A DNA stretch of 21,928 nt from Beroe ovata (GCA_946803715.1 CAMPET010000280.1:61752-83679), one strand, 5' to 3'; shown: positions 10,271 through 19,549, counted from the first letter of the stretch. Translations and numbers: made by a program. The notes: generated from the sequence alone by a model not told the origin.

Positions 10271-10455
10271 GGACTTCACAAAACTCATGGTAGTTGTTTG
10301 GCATCGTCTAGCAATTCAACAATCAACAAAGAAAGAGAGGGTGTGGGGTAGTATCCAATAAAAATAAAATCAGGACATGAGAGTTTTGGAGTTTTAAAAC
10401 TATCTACAAAAATCTGATAATATAAAATCTATCATATAAAATCTATCATATAAAG
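10271..10455 (+). repeat. Dispersed repeat, copy 1 (partner at 16132)
   Basis: About 180 bases align with 16132-16312 in the same orientation. Shared blocks include CTTCACAAAACT, CATCGTCTAGCAATTC and CAATCAACAAAGAAAGA. Both copies end in TCTATCATAT. Copy 1 also has a 15-bp triplication of ATAAAATCTATCAT at its right end. The family is unknown. Confidence 0.75.
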
Positions 10456-11135
10456 ATGATTAGATGTGGAAACCCACTTCCCAATCCCAATACCCCAGCT
10501 GTTGTTAGTGTGCATTGCAGGCATTCCATACATTGTATCTGTGTATGCTCATCAATCTGCATTGTGTATAAGCCGTATTTGTTCTTGTGGCACAGCTGTG
10601 CATTCATATAAATTAATGTGCTACTATAATTCAAACCATAAAATCTAAATCATAAAATCTTTTACTTAATAATATCAAAATCCTGTGGACAATAAAAGCC
10701 GAGAGTTGATTTCATTATGGAACTGATTCTGGTCAGCAGATTATATTGTAGGTCAATTCGGTCTCGTGACAAGAAGGACAAGGATATAAGAAGTCTATCC
10801 AAGGTATCCAAATTACAGTCAATCTCGCAGTGAAGAATAAAAAGTCTCGTAAATCTCCCTTTACTATATCCCACGATGCCACGTCATCGCGTGACACGTA
10901 TCTAGATAATTAAAATAGTTCGTGGAAAGTGGAAAAATAAACAACTTTCTATCGACATGCTATTGCTAACCGCCAAAGTGGAAGATATCTGCAGGCTGCA
11001 GTAAACCTAATTAGAAGTGATTGTGGGAACGGGTGTAAGAATTACCCTACTATCGATGTATACACTAAGGTGACGTATTATAGGTATGTGATATGAGTAT
11101 ACTAAAATTAGATATAATAAAGTTGTTAGGTATAG
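10456..11135. other. Intergenic stretch, nothing recognised
   Basis: AT-rich with short chance frames. No RNA gene or clear repeat was seen. Confidence 0.45.
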
Positions 11136-11273
11136 TCTTTATTCATGAGGTTGAGGAGTGGATGGCAGAATTATCAGTCGAGGGCGAAGCCCGAGCTGAT
11201 AATTGGAGTTGAATCCGAGACCGAAGGTCGAGTATTTAACGAGCCATCCACTCCGAAACCGAATCAATAAAGA
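11136..11273. mobile_element. 138-bp cruciform MITE-like element
   Basis: Outer arms of 31 bp (11136-11166 and 11243-11273) are inverted repeats. The inner part is exact over GGAGTGGATGGC; the outer part (TCTTTATTSAT) is imperfect. Two further hairpins lie between them: AATTATCAG...CTGATAATT, containing GGGC-GAA-GCCC, and GACC-GAA-GGTC. The whole can fold like a cloverleaf. Flanking target duplication is unclear (at most TA). Confidence 0.65.
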
Positions 11274-11669
11274 ATATTTTACAACGACCGTGGTTGATAC
11301 GTTGATTGCTGGTTACCGGTTTTGGTTAGCTTCATCCAATTACACAGAACTACTCACTATAGCATTCCCATGCTTGACCGGAAAGAGATCGTATCTTCTA
11401 TTTTTGGTGTCGCCGACACGTTGGCATTGATTGCGGTATTGTTTCGATCTAATTTCCTTGTTTATTCATTGTTTATTGTAGACTAGGGGATGGATAATCA
11501 TCATCAATGATCAATCATTGATTACCATACACAACGATAATTCCTGTCCATGACGGGTGATTTTCGGCAGCATTATTCAGATAAAAGTTGTAAAATATCT
11601 ATTTCATATTGGGTTGGTTGTCCATGGACCAATAAGCTATATGGAATTCAAGACATTAAAGTGCCTTTC
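11274..11669. other. 3' flank of the sulfotransferase gene
   Basis: No gene. On the minus strand, AATAAA occurs at 11472-11477 and 11461-11466, about 190-210 bases after the stop, as candidate polyadenylation signals. Confidence 0.4.
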
Positions 11670-12773
11670 CTAATCATAGGCGAAATTGTTGTCTCCCAAA
11701 TAATTAGCTAACATCAAATTATATGGCTTGTAGAAATCATTCAATAAATTATATGTTGAATTTAACATTTCAGGATCATCAACAGAATAATTTTTGCCAG
11801 TATTTGCATGCGGTTTCTTAGCTAAGAACTGCTCCACCGCTGAGATGTCAGGGGTCGGAACTCCCAAGAACCTCCAAGTTTTCATCAATTCCTTGACTGG
11901 TGCCTCACTGAGTTTTTCTAATTGCACAACTAGCAGGTTGTCCCCAAATCTTTCCTTCCATCCAATAATGTAGCAAATATAAACTCCTATGAAGATACGC
12001 ACCTTTCTTCTATTCTCAAGTGTAGAGTTGTAGCAGCAGTTGTGTAATGTATTATGATCTAAGCATTGGTTAAACTCGGCTACTGCCCATTTTGCATCAG
12101 TATCAAACGAGTACTTGTCTTCTCCCCTTTTGAAAAATAGGTAATCTGAGTAGAGTCTTTCAACTGGATTTCTCAGGATGATCAGAATCTTAGCATCTGG
12201 TGTGATATGATGAATGATGTCATAGTTGTAATAGGGTGGTTGGTCAGCCCAAACGTAACGAAACTCCCATCTATATTGTTCCCATGCCAGGGACTGACTC
12301 CCATCTACCAGAAGGTCATCTTCTCTAATCTCATTTGCATTCAGCCACGTTAGGAATTCTGCGAATGACTCAGGCGGTCCTCCTTTTATAAAAACATTCT
12401 GGAATCTAAATCTCGCCCAGAACTGGTTCTCCTTACTCTTTGGTGAAACAAGGTTTTGATGCCAAATTAAGCTGGTAAACAGCTCTGTAGACCCACACTT
12501 CGGCATGCCAGCCACATAAGCTGCAGGTAAACAAACAAGGCCCATGGTAGGGTGCATCCAGCAAAAACTCCGGTATTGAGGTAGGAAAGACTCAGGCAGA
12601 GTGCTGAAAACATCTGGTAATTCACTGTGTAGTAAAGTTAAATTAGGGTAACGTTGGACTTCGAGGCGGGTAGATTTGAAGGAATCCATTATCAGGTCGT
12701 CGGATTTGCCACCCATTTTGCTCAACTGTAGTCCAACAAAAATGATAAACAGCAGGCACAATGTAACTCTCAC
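11670..12773 (-). CDS. Carbohydrate sulfotransferase, CHST15-like (partial 5' end)
   Basis: A long single frame of 367 codons ends with TAG at 11672-11670. It encodes a type II Golgi membrane enzyme that would move sulfate from PAPS to a sugar. Seen: a hydrophobic anchor at residues about 3-17, the 5'-phosphosulfate loop GMPKCGST (89-96), and the 3'-phosphate motif ILIILRNPVERLYSDYLFF (196-214) with the expected Arg and Ser. NLT and NST are N-glycosylation sites. Family: Sulfotransfer_1. The Cys-rich context around the loop and the Lys/Glu after it resemble CHST15 (GalNAc4S-6ST) and its invertebrate relatives. The frame has no ATG at its head: it opens with GTG right after TTCTTTCTCAG-like sequence, a good splice acceptor. 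Translation therefore likely starts in an upstream exon I cannot place; the first in-frame ATG (residue 20) would lose the anchor. The acceptor sugar is unknown. Confidence 0.85.
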   Translation of the reverse strand: MRVTLCLLFIIFVGLQLSKMGGKSDDLIMDSFKSTRLEVQRYPNLTLLHSELPDVFSTLPESFLPQYRSFCWMHPTMGLVCLPAAYVAGMPKCGSTELFTSLIWHQNLVSPKSKENQFWARFRFQNVFIKGGPPESFAEFLTWLNANEIREDDLLVDGSQSLAWEQYRWEFRYVWADQPPYYNYDIIHHITPDAKILIILRNPVERLYSDYLFFKRGEDKYSFDTDAKWAVAEFNQCLDHNTLHNCCYNSTLENRRKVRIFIGVYICYIIGWKERFGDNLLVVQLEKLSEAPVKELMKTWRFLGVPTPDISAVEQFLAKKPHANTGKNYSVDDPEMLNSTYNLLNDFYKPYNLMLANYLGDNNFAYD

Positions 12774-12878
12774 CTGAGAAAGATTGAATTATCACTAGAA
12801 AGTCAGTCGGTAGGGCGTGATAATTGATACGTCAATACGCCGAGCATCAAATACGGCGGAACTCAAATGTGAGTCAAG
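12774..12878. other. Probable intron or leader of the sulfotransferase gene
   Basis: On the minus strand this leads with a pyrimidine-rich tract into AG just before 12773. A short ATG frame here ends in a stop before the acceptor, so I could not join an upstream exon. Confidence 0.35.
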
Positions 12879-13211
12879 AGGCAATGTTCACAAGAGGGAG
12901 TGGTGTCAAGAGTGTCAATAAAAAGTGATGTCAGGAGGTGTGGCGTCGAGAGAAGAATTGGAAACATAACGGGTCGTCGAGAGGGAGTGGCGTCAAGGGA
13001 GAATAGTTACAAAAAAAGTGATGTCAATGAAAGTTATGTCAAGAGATGGTCATGTCCAGAGAGAGTGGTGTCTATATAAGTAGTGTCAAGATAACGTGAT
13101 GTCGAGACTAAGTTATGTCAATTAGGATTGAGAATAGCAGAATAGTGCAGAGAGGAAGTGACGTTAATAAGATAGTGTCAAGAGATAGTGATGTCGAGAA
13201 AGAGTGGTGTC
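12879..13211 (+). repeat. Degenerate minisatellite, GTGTCAAGAG type
   Basis: About fifteen to twenty imperfect units of roughly 15-18 bases are built on AGTGRTGTCAAGAGA. The mirror-image array (CTCTTGACACCA) lies at 19550-19885 and weaker versions lie in SNAPC4 intron 7 (4150-4310). The array stops at the target site of the foldback element that follows. Confidence 0.75.
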
Positions 13212-13219
13212 AATAAAAC

Positions 13220-14214
13220 GGCAAAAGGGTCATAAGATTTGTAGATGTGTCCATTGTGTCCATCAATAAGGGAATGACTAATGCACGTCTAATGCACGTC
13301 TAATGCACGTCCATTAGACGTCCATTAGACATTCCGCTCAGCATGAAAATTTGGTATTTTTGTCCATTGCACACCAGTGGACAAAATGGCCACAATTTGT
13401 GCATTCTCGATGTCTAATGGACATGTTCAATGGACACAATGGACATCGATCTTGTGCATCTGGGTGGACACAATGGACACATCTACAAATCTTCCCTTGT
13501 TGATGGACATAAAACTGGTATTTTAGTCTAATGGGCACAATGGGCAAACATTGATCAATGAACACAATGGACACAGTGTGTCCAATACACATGTACATTA
13601 GTTGTACATTAGACACACTTGATACATTATGTCTATTGAACACAGAATGCCCACTAGACATAATTTGGCTAATAGACGGATTATGTTGTGCCCAATGGAC
13701 AAATTTTGTTAAATAAACCTATTGTGTACAATAGACGTATTGGTATTGTGTACTGTGTACGTCAAGTGAACAATAGACATATTGTGTTCAGTGGACATGA
13801 TGAATCCAATAGAGGCAATGTATCAAGTGTGTCTAATGAACATGTGTATTGGACACACTGTGTCCATTGTGTCCATTGATCAATGTTTGCCCATTGTGTC
13901 TATTAGACTAAAATACCAGTTTGATGTCCATCAACAAGGGAAGATTTGTAGATGTGTCCATTGTGTCCACCCAGATGCACAAGATCGATGTCCATTGTGT
14001 CCATTGAACATGTCCATTAGACATCGAAAATGCACAAATTGTGGCCATTGTGTCCACTGGTGTGCAATGGACAAAAATACCAAATTTTCATGCTGAGCGG
14101 AATGTCTAATGGACGTCTAATGGACGTGCATTAGACGTGCATTAGACGTGCATTAGTCATTCCCTTATTGATGGACACAATGGACACATCTACAAATCTT
14201 ATGACCCTTTTACC
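13220..14214. mobile_element. 995-bp foldback DNA transposon with 8-bp target duplication
   Basis: Two arms of about 410 bases (13220 to about 13636 and about 13804 to 14214) are near-perfect inverted repeats around a centre of roughly 170 bases. Ends read GGYAAAAGGGTCATAAG. The flanks carry an exact 8-bp direct repeat, AATAAAAC (13212-13219 and 14215-14222), so the insertion is recent or well kept. Arms are built from TGTCCATTGTGTCC and GTCTAATGCAC/GTCCATTAGAC units. A 28-base motif (13234-13261) recurs inverted inside the same arm (13466-13493). There is no transposase. An 8-bp duplication occurs in hAT, P and Merlin types; the GG start would suit Merlin best, which is inference. Confidence 0.9.
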
Positions 14215-14222
14215 AATAAAAC

Positions 14223-14575
14223 ATCCACGATTTGAGGATTTGAACAAATTCTTCAGTTAATTTAAGACATAATTTTGGAGGCGCAGATAATCAAGGACGT
14301 CAGATATTATGAAAGAGCAGACTTTATTGGCCTTTCAAGATGAATTTGCAGTGGAGGGTTTGATCGTCGTGTGGATTCAAAATCGAAATGGAATGCTTAT
14401 ACGCTTCTACAATTTTGTTATATCAAGTTGACTGATTGAAAAGGCCGAGTGATAGTTATTTGTACTCTTTATCTTGGGTAAGTAAACATAGTTTCTTCCT
14501 CAACGTTCCCAGAATACTTTGGTAACTAAACGTGTCTCGCAAAATGCACAGCACAAACTATTACACTACAGTGCG
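14223..14575. other. Intergenic stretch, nothing recognised
   Basis: AT-rich, no convincing frame, motif or repeat. Confidence 0.4.
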
Positions 14576-14576
14576 A

Positions 14577-14700
14577 CGGTAACAGTACGGAATACCCAAC
14601 TTCTATATTACCCAATGTCGGGAATACCCAACGTCGTGAATACCCAACAGAATTGTTGGGTATTCGCGACTTGGGTATTCCGTGCCTGATGACCGGAATA
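14577..14700. mobile_element. TTGGGTATTC palindrome element, copy 2
   Basis: Shares CGGTAACAGTACGGAATRCC with copy 1 at 5784. It contains a perfect 12-bp stem with a 4-base loop, GAATACCCAACA-gaat-TGTTGGGTATTC (14638-14665), plus more GAATACCCAAC units in both orientations. The right end is ATTCCGTG. The family is unidentified and non-coding. Confidence 0.65.
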
Positions 14701-14754
14701 CCCAACTCATTACAGCTATGGAGGGTAATGTGAACCGCTATTAATAACTGCTGT

Positions 14755-14782
14755 GTCACGTGACTTAATCGAGTCACGTGAC
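14755..14782. promoter_or_regulatory. Two GTCACGTGAC palindromes, 18 bp apart
   Basis: GTCACGTGAC is exact at 14755-14764 and again at 14773-14782, separated by TTAATCGA. A degenerate third copy follows near 14815-14835. This 10-mer equals the CLEAR-type E-box bound by TFE/MITF factors in vertebrates. No gene start is evident next to it. Confidence 0.45.
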
Positions 14783-14884
14783 CTTATACCGCTCTAGATG
14801 GTTGCCTTTTCACTTGATTCAATCGGGTCAAATGACCCAATCTGAATCTGGTGCGACTTGAGCACGCTCTTGCTTAGTTCTAAA

Positions 14885-14918
14885 GTTACCATAGTAACGC
14901 GCAAATTTGCACGTGCAT
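14885..14918. promoter_or_regulatory. RFX-type X-box plus GCACGTGC palindrome
   Basis: GTTACCATAGTAAC (14885-14898) fits the RFX X-box consensus. It is followed by GCGC and TTGCACGTGCATTTTA. The same pair occurs at 16924-16970 and, less exactly, at 17377-17408 and 9496-9525, so it travels with a repeat family. Confidence 0.4.
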
Positions 14919-15473
14919 TTTACTGCTCATATGCTCATTTCAAATATTTTGAAAAAGTTCAAAATGTAGGTAGTAACAAAGTGGAAACAATCTCAAAGTA
15001 CTTCTTTAAACAGATTATAAGAGATCTAGAAAATAATGTATTTTACTCTGTCTTTTTACTCAGTTTGTTTAAGTAGGAAAAAAGGAAGCTTAGATAAATG
15101 TGTTTAATAAGTGCAGACTAATCAATAATTGGTAAGCATCTGAGTCTATAGGGTAAACTGTTCCAAATTTTCGGGCAATTGAATGCATCCTGAGTAATGG
15201 GAATCAGTTATAACCTGTGATGCGATTATGAAAAGAATTTTTGATCATTTTGAAATTTAATAGGTTGGTACTGCTGAGTGAGAATGTCAAGATTCAATCA
15301 ATTACCCTTCGGGACACTATTTGAAAGAGGGACAGTGATTTTCAGACCAAGAACACCTTAATCAACCTACGCATTTCCTAAACTGATGTAGAAAATAGTT
15401 AAGTAGCCCCGAGATGCATCCTTCCATGTGTAATTGTAAACATGCTGGTCACCCGTATGACTATGTCTACACC
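14919..15473. other. Intergenic stretch, nothing recognised
   Basis: No gene, RNA or clear repeat recognised; AT-rich. Confidence 0.4.
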
Positions 15474-15530
15474 CTATGTTTAGTGTATGTTTACTGTATG
15501 TTTACCGTATGTTTACCCGTATGTTTACAC
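15474..15530. repeat. Short tandem repeat, GTATGTTTAC
   Basis: Five copies of a 10-11 bp unit, (G)TATGTTTACY, run into the left arm of the inverted repeat that follows. Confidence 0.75.
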
Positions 15531-15765
15531 CTGGAAGGAGAAGGCGGAAGGAAGGAAAAAGACGCGCAACTGTTAGCAATCCGGAGTAATTTTTACTTTT
15601 TATAAGAGTGCCTTTTTCTTTCCACCTCTATTTCTTCCATGTGTAAATGTACCGGATTTGCCATCAAAGAAAAAGACGCACAGTTTACAATAAAAACTGC
15701 TTACAATTGCTAACAGATGTGCGTCTTTTTCCTTCCTTCCGCCTTTTCCTTCCATGTGTATACAT
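15521..15765. mobile_element. Inverted-repeat element with 60-bp arms
   Basis: Arms 15521-15580 and 15706-15765 are inverted repeats with few mismatches (shared core GGCGGAAGGAAGGAAAAAGA, then CTGTTAGCAAT). A second, nested pair lies within: GTGCCTTTTTCTTT near 15609 with AAAGAAAAAGACGCAC near 15666. It is non-coding, probably a MITE or foldback element. No target duplication was established. Confidence 0.7.
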
Positions 15766-15769
15766 ACGA

Positions 15770-16131
15770 GTTATAACTATAGAGTATAGACACATATCAT
15801 TCATAGACACATATCTACAGTCATAGAAAATACCTCTGCTTTCTTGAGGCGTCTTTGAAACTGTAGCATAACACGAAAAGCTTTGGACTGATGACTGATG
15901 TAACTGAAACCTTAATTTACTAAAAGATAATTAATCGCCTTATTAAGATGAATATCTCGACGATTGATATCTGATGCAGATATAAGGTCGTTTATTCAAC
16001 AGAAAGTGGTGTATTGGTTCTTGTCTGATTACATAGTAAGGACTAAGGTAGTTAATTGTACAAAAATAAGGGACAGTATGACAATCGGCCGACTAGGCTT
16101 TGTGTAGGGGGATTGAAGAAATTGAAAAGAA
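15770..16131. other. Intergenic stretch, nothing recognised
   Basis: A small direct repeat (ATAGACACATATC, twice, near 15787-15814) and otherwise plain AT-rich sequence. Confidence 0.4.
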
Positions 16132-16312
16132 GGACTTCACAAAACTAATGGTAGTTGTTAAATGTTAGACATCGTCTAGCAATTCTACAATCAACAAAGA
16201 AAGAAAGGGTGCGGGCCGTGGGGTAGTGTTCAATAAAGGTAAAATCAAGACATGGGGATTTTAGAGTTCTAAAACTCTACAAAAATTATATAAAATCTAT
16301 CATATCTTACTA
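16132..16312 (+). repeat. Dispersed repeat, copy 2 (partner at 10271)
   Basis: Same orientation and same block order as 10271-10455, with small indels, and the same right end, TCTATCATAT. It lies just left of a hAT-like MITE. Confidence 0.75.
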
Positions 16313-16330
16313 CTTATAATTGGTCCTAAT

Positions 16331-16481
16331 CAGGGCGCTGGCAAGCGCCCGCAGCCACGGAAAAAATGGGCGTGGTCCCAGCCCCAAGGGCCGAGGGCAG
16401 TGCTGGTTCGAAGTGCTATGAACTCCCAAAGTAGTGGTGAAGTCATTCAGCGCGTTTTCAAAAACGCACTTGCCAGCCCTA
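16331..16481. mobile_element. hAT-like MITE, 151 bp
   Basis: Ends are inverted: CAGGGCGCTGGCAAGCGC at 16331 and, on the other strand, TAGGGCTGGCAAGTGCG at 16481. The CAGGG/TAGGG start is typical of hAT termini. GC-rich inside, with small stems such as GCGTTTT-CA-AAAACGC. No clean 8-bp target duplication is visible, so the class is tentative. Confidence 0.5.
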
Positions 16482-16494
16482 ATATATGAAAATA

Positions 16495-17024
16495 CTAGAA
16501 AACCCGCCAAGTCGACGTGATACACTACCCTTTGGAAAGACAACAGGATGTTACTTTGCAACGACAGCTAAACATGACCTGTGATCAAAATCCAACATAC
16601 TTATTTGAACCTATGATTTTATGAAGGAGCACTTGATCACAATTCGGCCATTTCTTCGAATAAGCACAGAAAATGGTGCTTGCCCGATTGTCCGACTTTC
16701 GTTAATCGTTTCAATTTGCGTAGCGTATTGTTATTGAAAATAACATCGTATTTTACCATGAGTCGAAAAGAATAACTGCAGAGCAGAAGAAACAACTGTC
16801 AACTCAAGAAAAAATTTGACTTTTGCTCGAATACTTGCATTCATCCCATCAACGAAAACGATATCAAAGCACCATCTTCAGAAATGAGCTCCCACTTAAC
16901 TATTATTACAGTAGTAGTAGCACGTGTCCATGGCAACGCGCACTTTAACTTCGAAATCAGCACGTGCATTTAGTGACGGTAATACAGAAATAAACACAAA
17001 CAAACAACCAAATTATAATATAGA
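16495..17024 (-). mobile_element. Helitron-like unit M1 (minus strand)
   Basis: On the minus strand it starts TCTATATTATAATTTGG directly after the CTAG of unit M2 and ends ACTTGGCGGGTTTTCTAG before a T. It is 530 bp. It holds an exact X-box, GTGTCCATGGCAAC (16924-16937), and GCACGTGC near 16962. The fragment TGCTCCTTCATAAA is shared with unit 2. Non-coding. Confidence 0.6.
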
Positions 17025-17475
17025 CTAGGGAGCCCGTCAAGTACTCGAGTAGTCACGATAAACATCAGTGCATCAGATATTGGAATGACTACCTAACGTA
17101 TTGTGAAAGATGTTGAACGTAGTAGCTTTAATCCAGATTCCAGATCAAGAGCAATCACAGCAACAGGTCGCTCAGTGTGCATGCCGTTTGGTCGATGATT
17201 CAGTGCAAGACAGAAACATATTATGCAAGAATAATATCATGCATATTATGCAAGATCTGACTGTCATTGCGCGTGCATTAAACTGCACGTGCAACTCCTC
17301 CCTTACCTATCAACAGGCGGAGAGCAACGTAATCAAAACAGCATCACAGGAATAGAGCCTACAGGCTGCTAATTTTTGCACGTGCAAACTTACCATTACC
17401 ATAGCAACACGCTGTACGCAGTGAACGCACAGAAAACATAATAATAAAAGAGAGAATGCCAAATTATAATAGGGA
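17025..17475 (-). mobile_element. Helitron-like unit M2 (minus strand)
   Basis: On the minus strand it starts TCCCTATTATAATTTGG immediately after the CTAG of the next unit and ends AGTACTTGACGGGCTCCCTAG before a T. It is 451 bp. Its 3' 300 bases are repeated at 17476-17690 and 19915-20131 in the same orientation (blocks CGTATTGTGAAAG, AATCCAGATTCCAGATC). Confidence 0.65.
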
Positions 17476-17683
17476 CTAGGGAGCCCGTCAAGTACTCAAG
17501 TAGTTACGATAAACATCAACGCATTAGATAATGAAACGACTAAAAAACGTATTGTGAAAGGTTTTGAACATAGTGACTTTAATCCAGATTCCAGATCAAA
17601 AGCGATCGCAGAAACAGGTCACTCAGTGTGTGCCGTGTGGTCGATGATTCAGTTCGAAACAAAAACAATTTATGCGATATATT

Positions 17684-18184
17684 GTTAGAGGGTTGGGGTT
17701 ATTAATTTGGTAAGGATGGGGAAGAAAATGTGGACACATGGAATACTGATGAAAAACAGGAATGTAAAAAGGAAATCCTACTATCTACAATCTCTACATC
17801 AACCTCTACTAGAATCTCTACATCCCTCTCTCTACATCACTATTCCTACAATCTCTACATCCCTTCTACCTAACTATTCCTACAATCTCTACATCCCTTC
17901 TACATAACTATGAACTATCCNCTCACTCAAACTGACATGATTTGGGTGAATTATGTGAGAGGGTTGGGGTTGTTAAATTGGTTAGGATGGGGAAGACTGG
18001 TGGACACTTGGAATACTGATGAAAAACAGGAATAGTAAAAGGAAATCCTACTATCTACACATCGATCACTACTAGAATCTCTACATCCCTCTCTCTACAT
18101 CACTATTCCTACAATCTCTACATCCCTTCTACATAACTATTCCTACAATCTCTACATCCCCTCTACATAACTATGAACTATCCC
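17684..18184 (+). repeat. Tandem duplication with 34-bp sub-repeat
   Basis: Two copies of about 230-235 bases (17684-17919 and 17956-18184) both start TTAGAGGGTTGGGG-like and end CATAACTATGAACTATCC. Inside each, a 34-bp unit starting CTATTCCTACAATCTCTACA repeats, as at 17840 and 17874. One ambiguous base lies at 17921. Confidence 0.85.
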
Positions 18185-18573
18185 TAAGTCCCTACAATCT
18201 TAGAATACACTTAAATAATCCCATCCTGGGTACTAATATTATGACTGCTATGAAAGTGTTAAAACTACGCGTCGAGGTAGTTGCCCAGACAAAATAACCT
18301 CAAACTCTGGGTCAGGGTGGTTACCTAGACAAAATAACATTGAAAATAAATTCTAACTAAAATTGAAAATAACTAAAATCAGGAAAATCCTAATACCGAT
18401 ATAATCAAGCTTACATTCCCCTTCTAGAGAAAAAAAAATTGTCTCCTGACAATAATAACTACTTCCTAGGTTCTGGCTTCTGGTAGTGCTTTGGGAGTGG
18501 GTGCTGATCGTGTCCTCGTCACACTTTCTCCTGTTGGCTCTGGCAAGATTCCATTTGATGTTCCATCTCGTTT
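18185..18573. other. Stretch inside putative unit M3, nothing recognised
   Basis: AT-rich. A local repeat, GGTnGTTnCCnAGACAAAATAAC, appears twice (18270-18298 and 18312-18339). No gene recognised. Confidence 0.4.
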
Positions 18574-19113
18574 GTGTCACCACTTCACTCGTCAATCAAC
18601 CCTGACAACCCTGAGTCCTCTGATTACATTCCTCAATCGGAAACACCGCATTGCTATCATAGCAATGAGCTGGCCTGTCCAACTTCCACGAGTACTCAAC
18701 AATGTCCATCATGGCAACAAATTGTACCATGTGACAATACCTATCATAGTTACAGATTCAGACAGTTCACTTCCGTCGTGCTTCACTGCACGCAAATTGG
18801 ACCCGTTGTTATAGACCGGAAGTTAATTCATCATTCTCCACACTGATTCACTGAGACAGTATTCACACCGCCACAACATCACCTTCGTAGCATTGGAACT
18901 AATTATGCACAATTATACATCCAAATATCTCATACCTCTGTAACGTGGATGAGTTCCCAACGAAATGCTACTGCTTGATATAATCAAGCTGATAAGAGTA
19001 CGCAACCTCTACTCTCTGTCTCACTCTTTCTGTCTCTCTCAATCTGTAAATATCCGGTATCCACTATGCTGGTATGGAACACGGTGTCCATACACGGGTG
19101 GGGCTTTGAGCTT
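18574..19113 (+). pseudogene. Open-looking frame with two stops, unrecognised
   Basis: One plus-strand frame stays open from 18574 to 19113 except for TGA at 18844 and TGA at about 18977. The first 90 codons contain several Cys residues. No family is recognised. A broken transposon or captured exon is possible, but chance openness in skewed sequence is a real alternative. Confidence 0.2.
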
Positions 19114-19533
19114 TAGGAACTTGTCGCCTGGCCTCCGATATCTAGGTTTGGAATCTCCTCTAGGTCTTAGGTATACTAATTCTAGCATCTCCTCCTCGGT
19201 TCATCCGCAAAAATATCCTAGACACTTCGCATCGTGCTCGGTCAGCAGTTCATCATTATAGATCTACAACTTTATATCGACATGTGGTTCTGATCCAACC
19301 ACCATTCTCAACTTTTGCACGAACTCTGTGATTCTGCACTCTAAATCTATCATAGATTCACTGGCCGAACCTTGCAGCATGTTTTTCCAGCGTAGTGTCT
19401 GTTGCTTCAATACTGATTCACCATATCTGGAGAGACCCTTCCCTCGTACTGTCTCCTCCCCTGCACTAATTGATCTGCACTTCTCGTCTTCCCACTGCAC
19501 TGTACCATCTCTNCGGCCGCAATTCCGCTTCAC
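19030..19533 (-). pseudogene. Degenerate coding-like frame, minus strand
   Basis: A single minus-strand frame runs about 165 codons with only two internal stops (TAG just below 19267, TGA near 19206) and ends in a TGA near 19040. Its translation has protein-like composition: SESMIDLECRITEFVQKLRM suggests a helix, then EEEMLELVYLRPRGDSKPRY and RRPGDKFLKLKAPPVYG. It could be a decayed transposon gag-like or captured host exon. No family is recognised, and an ambiguous base at 19513 weakens the reading. Confidence 0.3.
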
Positions 19534-19549
19534 AACATTCTCTCTCTTA

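Noticed and set aside
13338-14096. Two Cys-rich peptides (CxxC pattern, ending CAMDKNTKFSC) encoded by the arms of the foldback element
   Set aside because: They are translations of the TGTCCATTGTGTCC repeat on mirrored arms; the CxxC pattern comes from the repeat unit and not from selection on protein.
16400-16425. GGTTCGAA resembling a tRNA B box
   Set aside because: No A box at the right spacing and no cloverleaf; it lies inside the hAT-like MITE.
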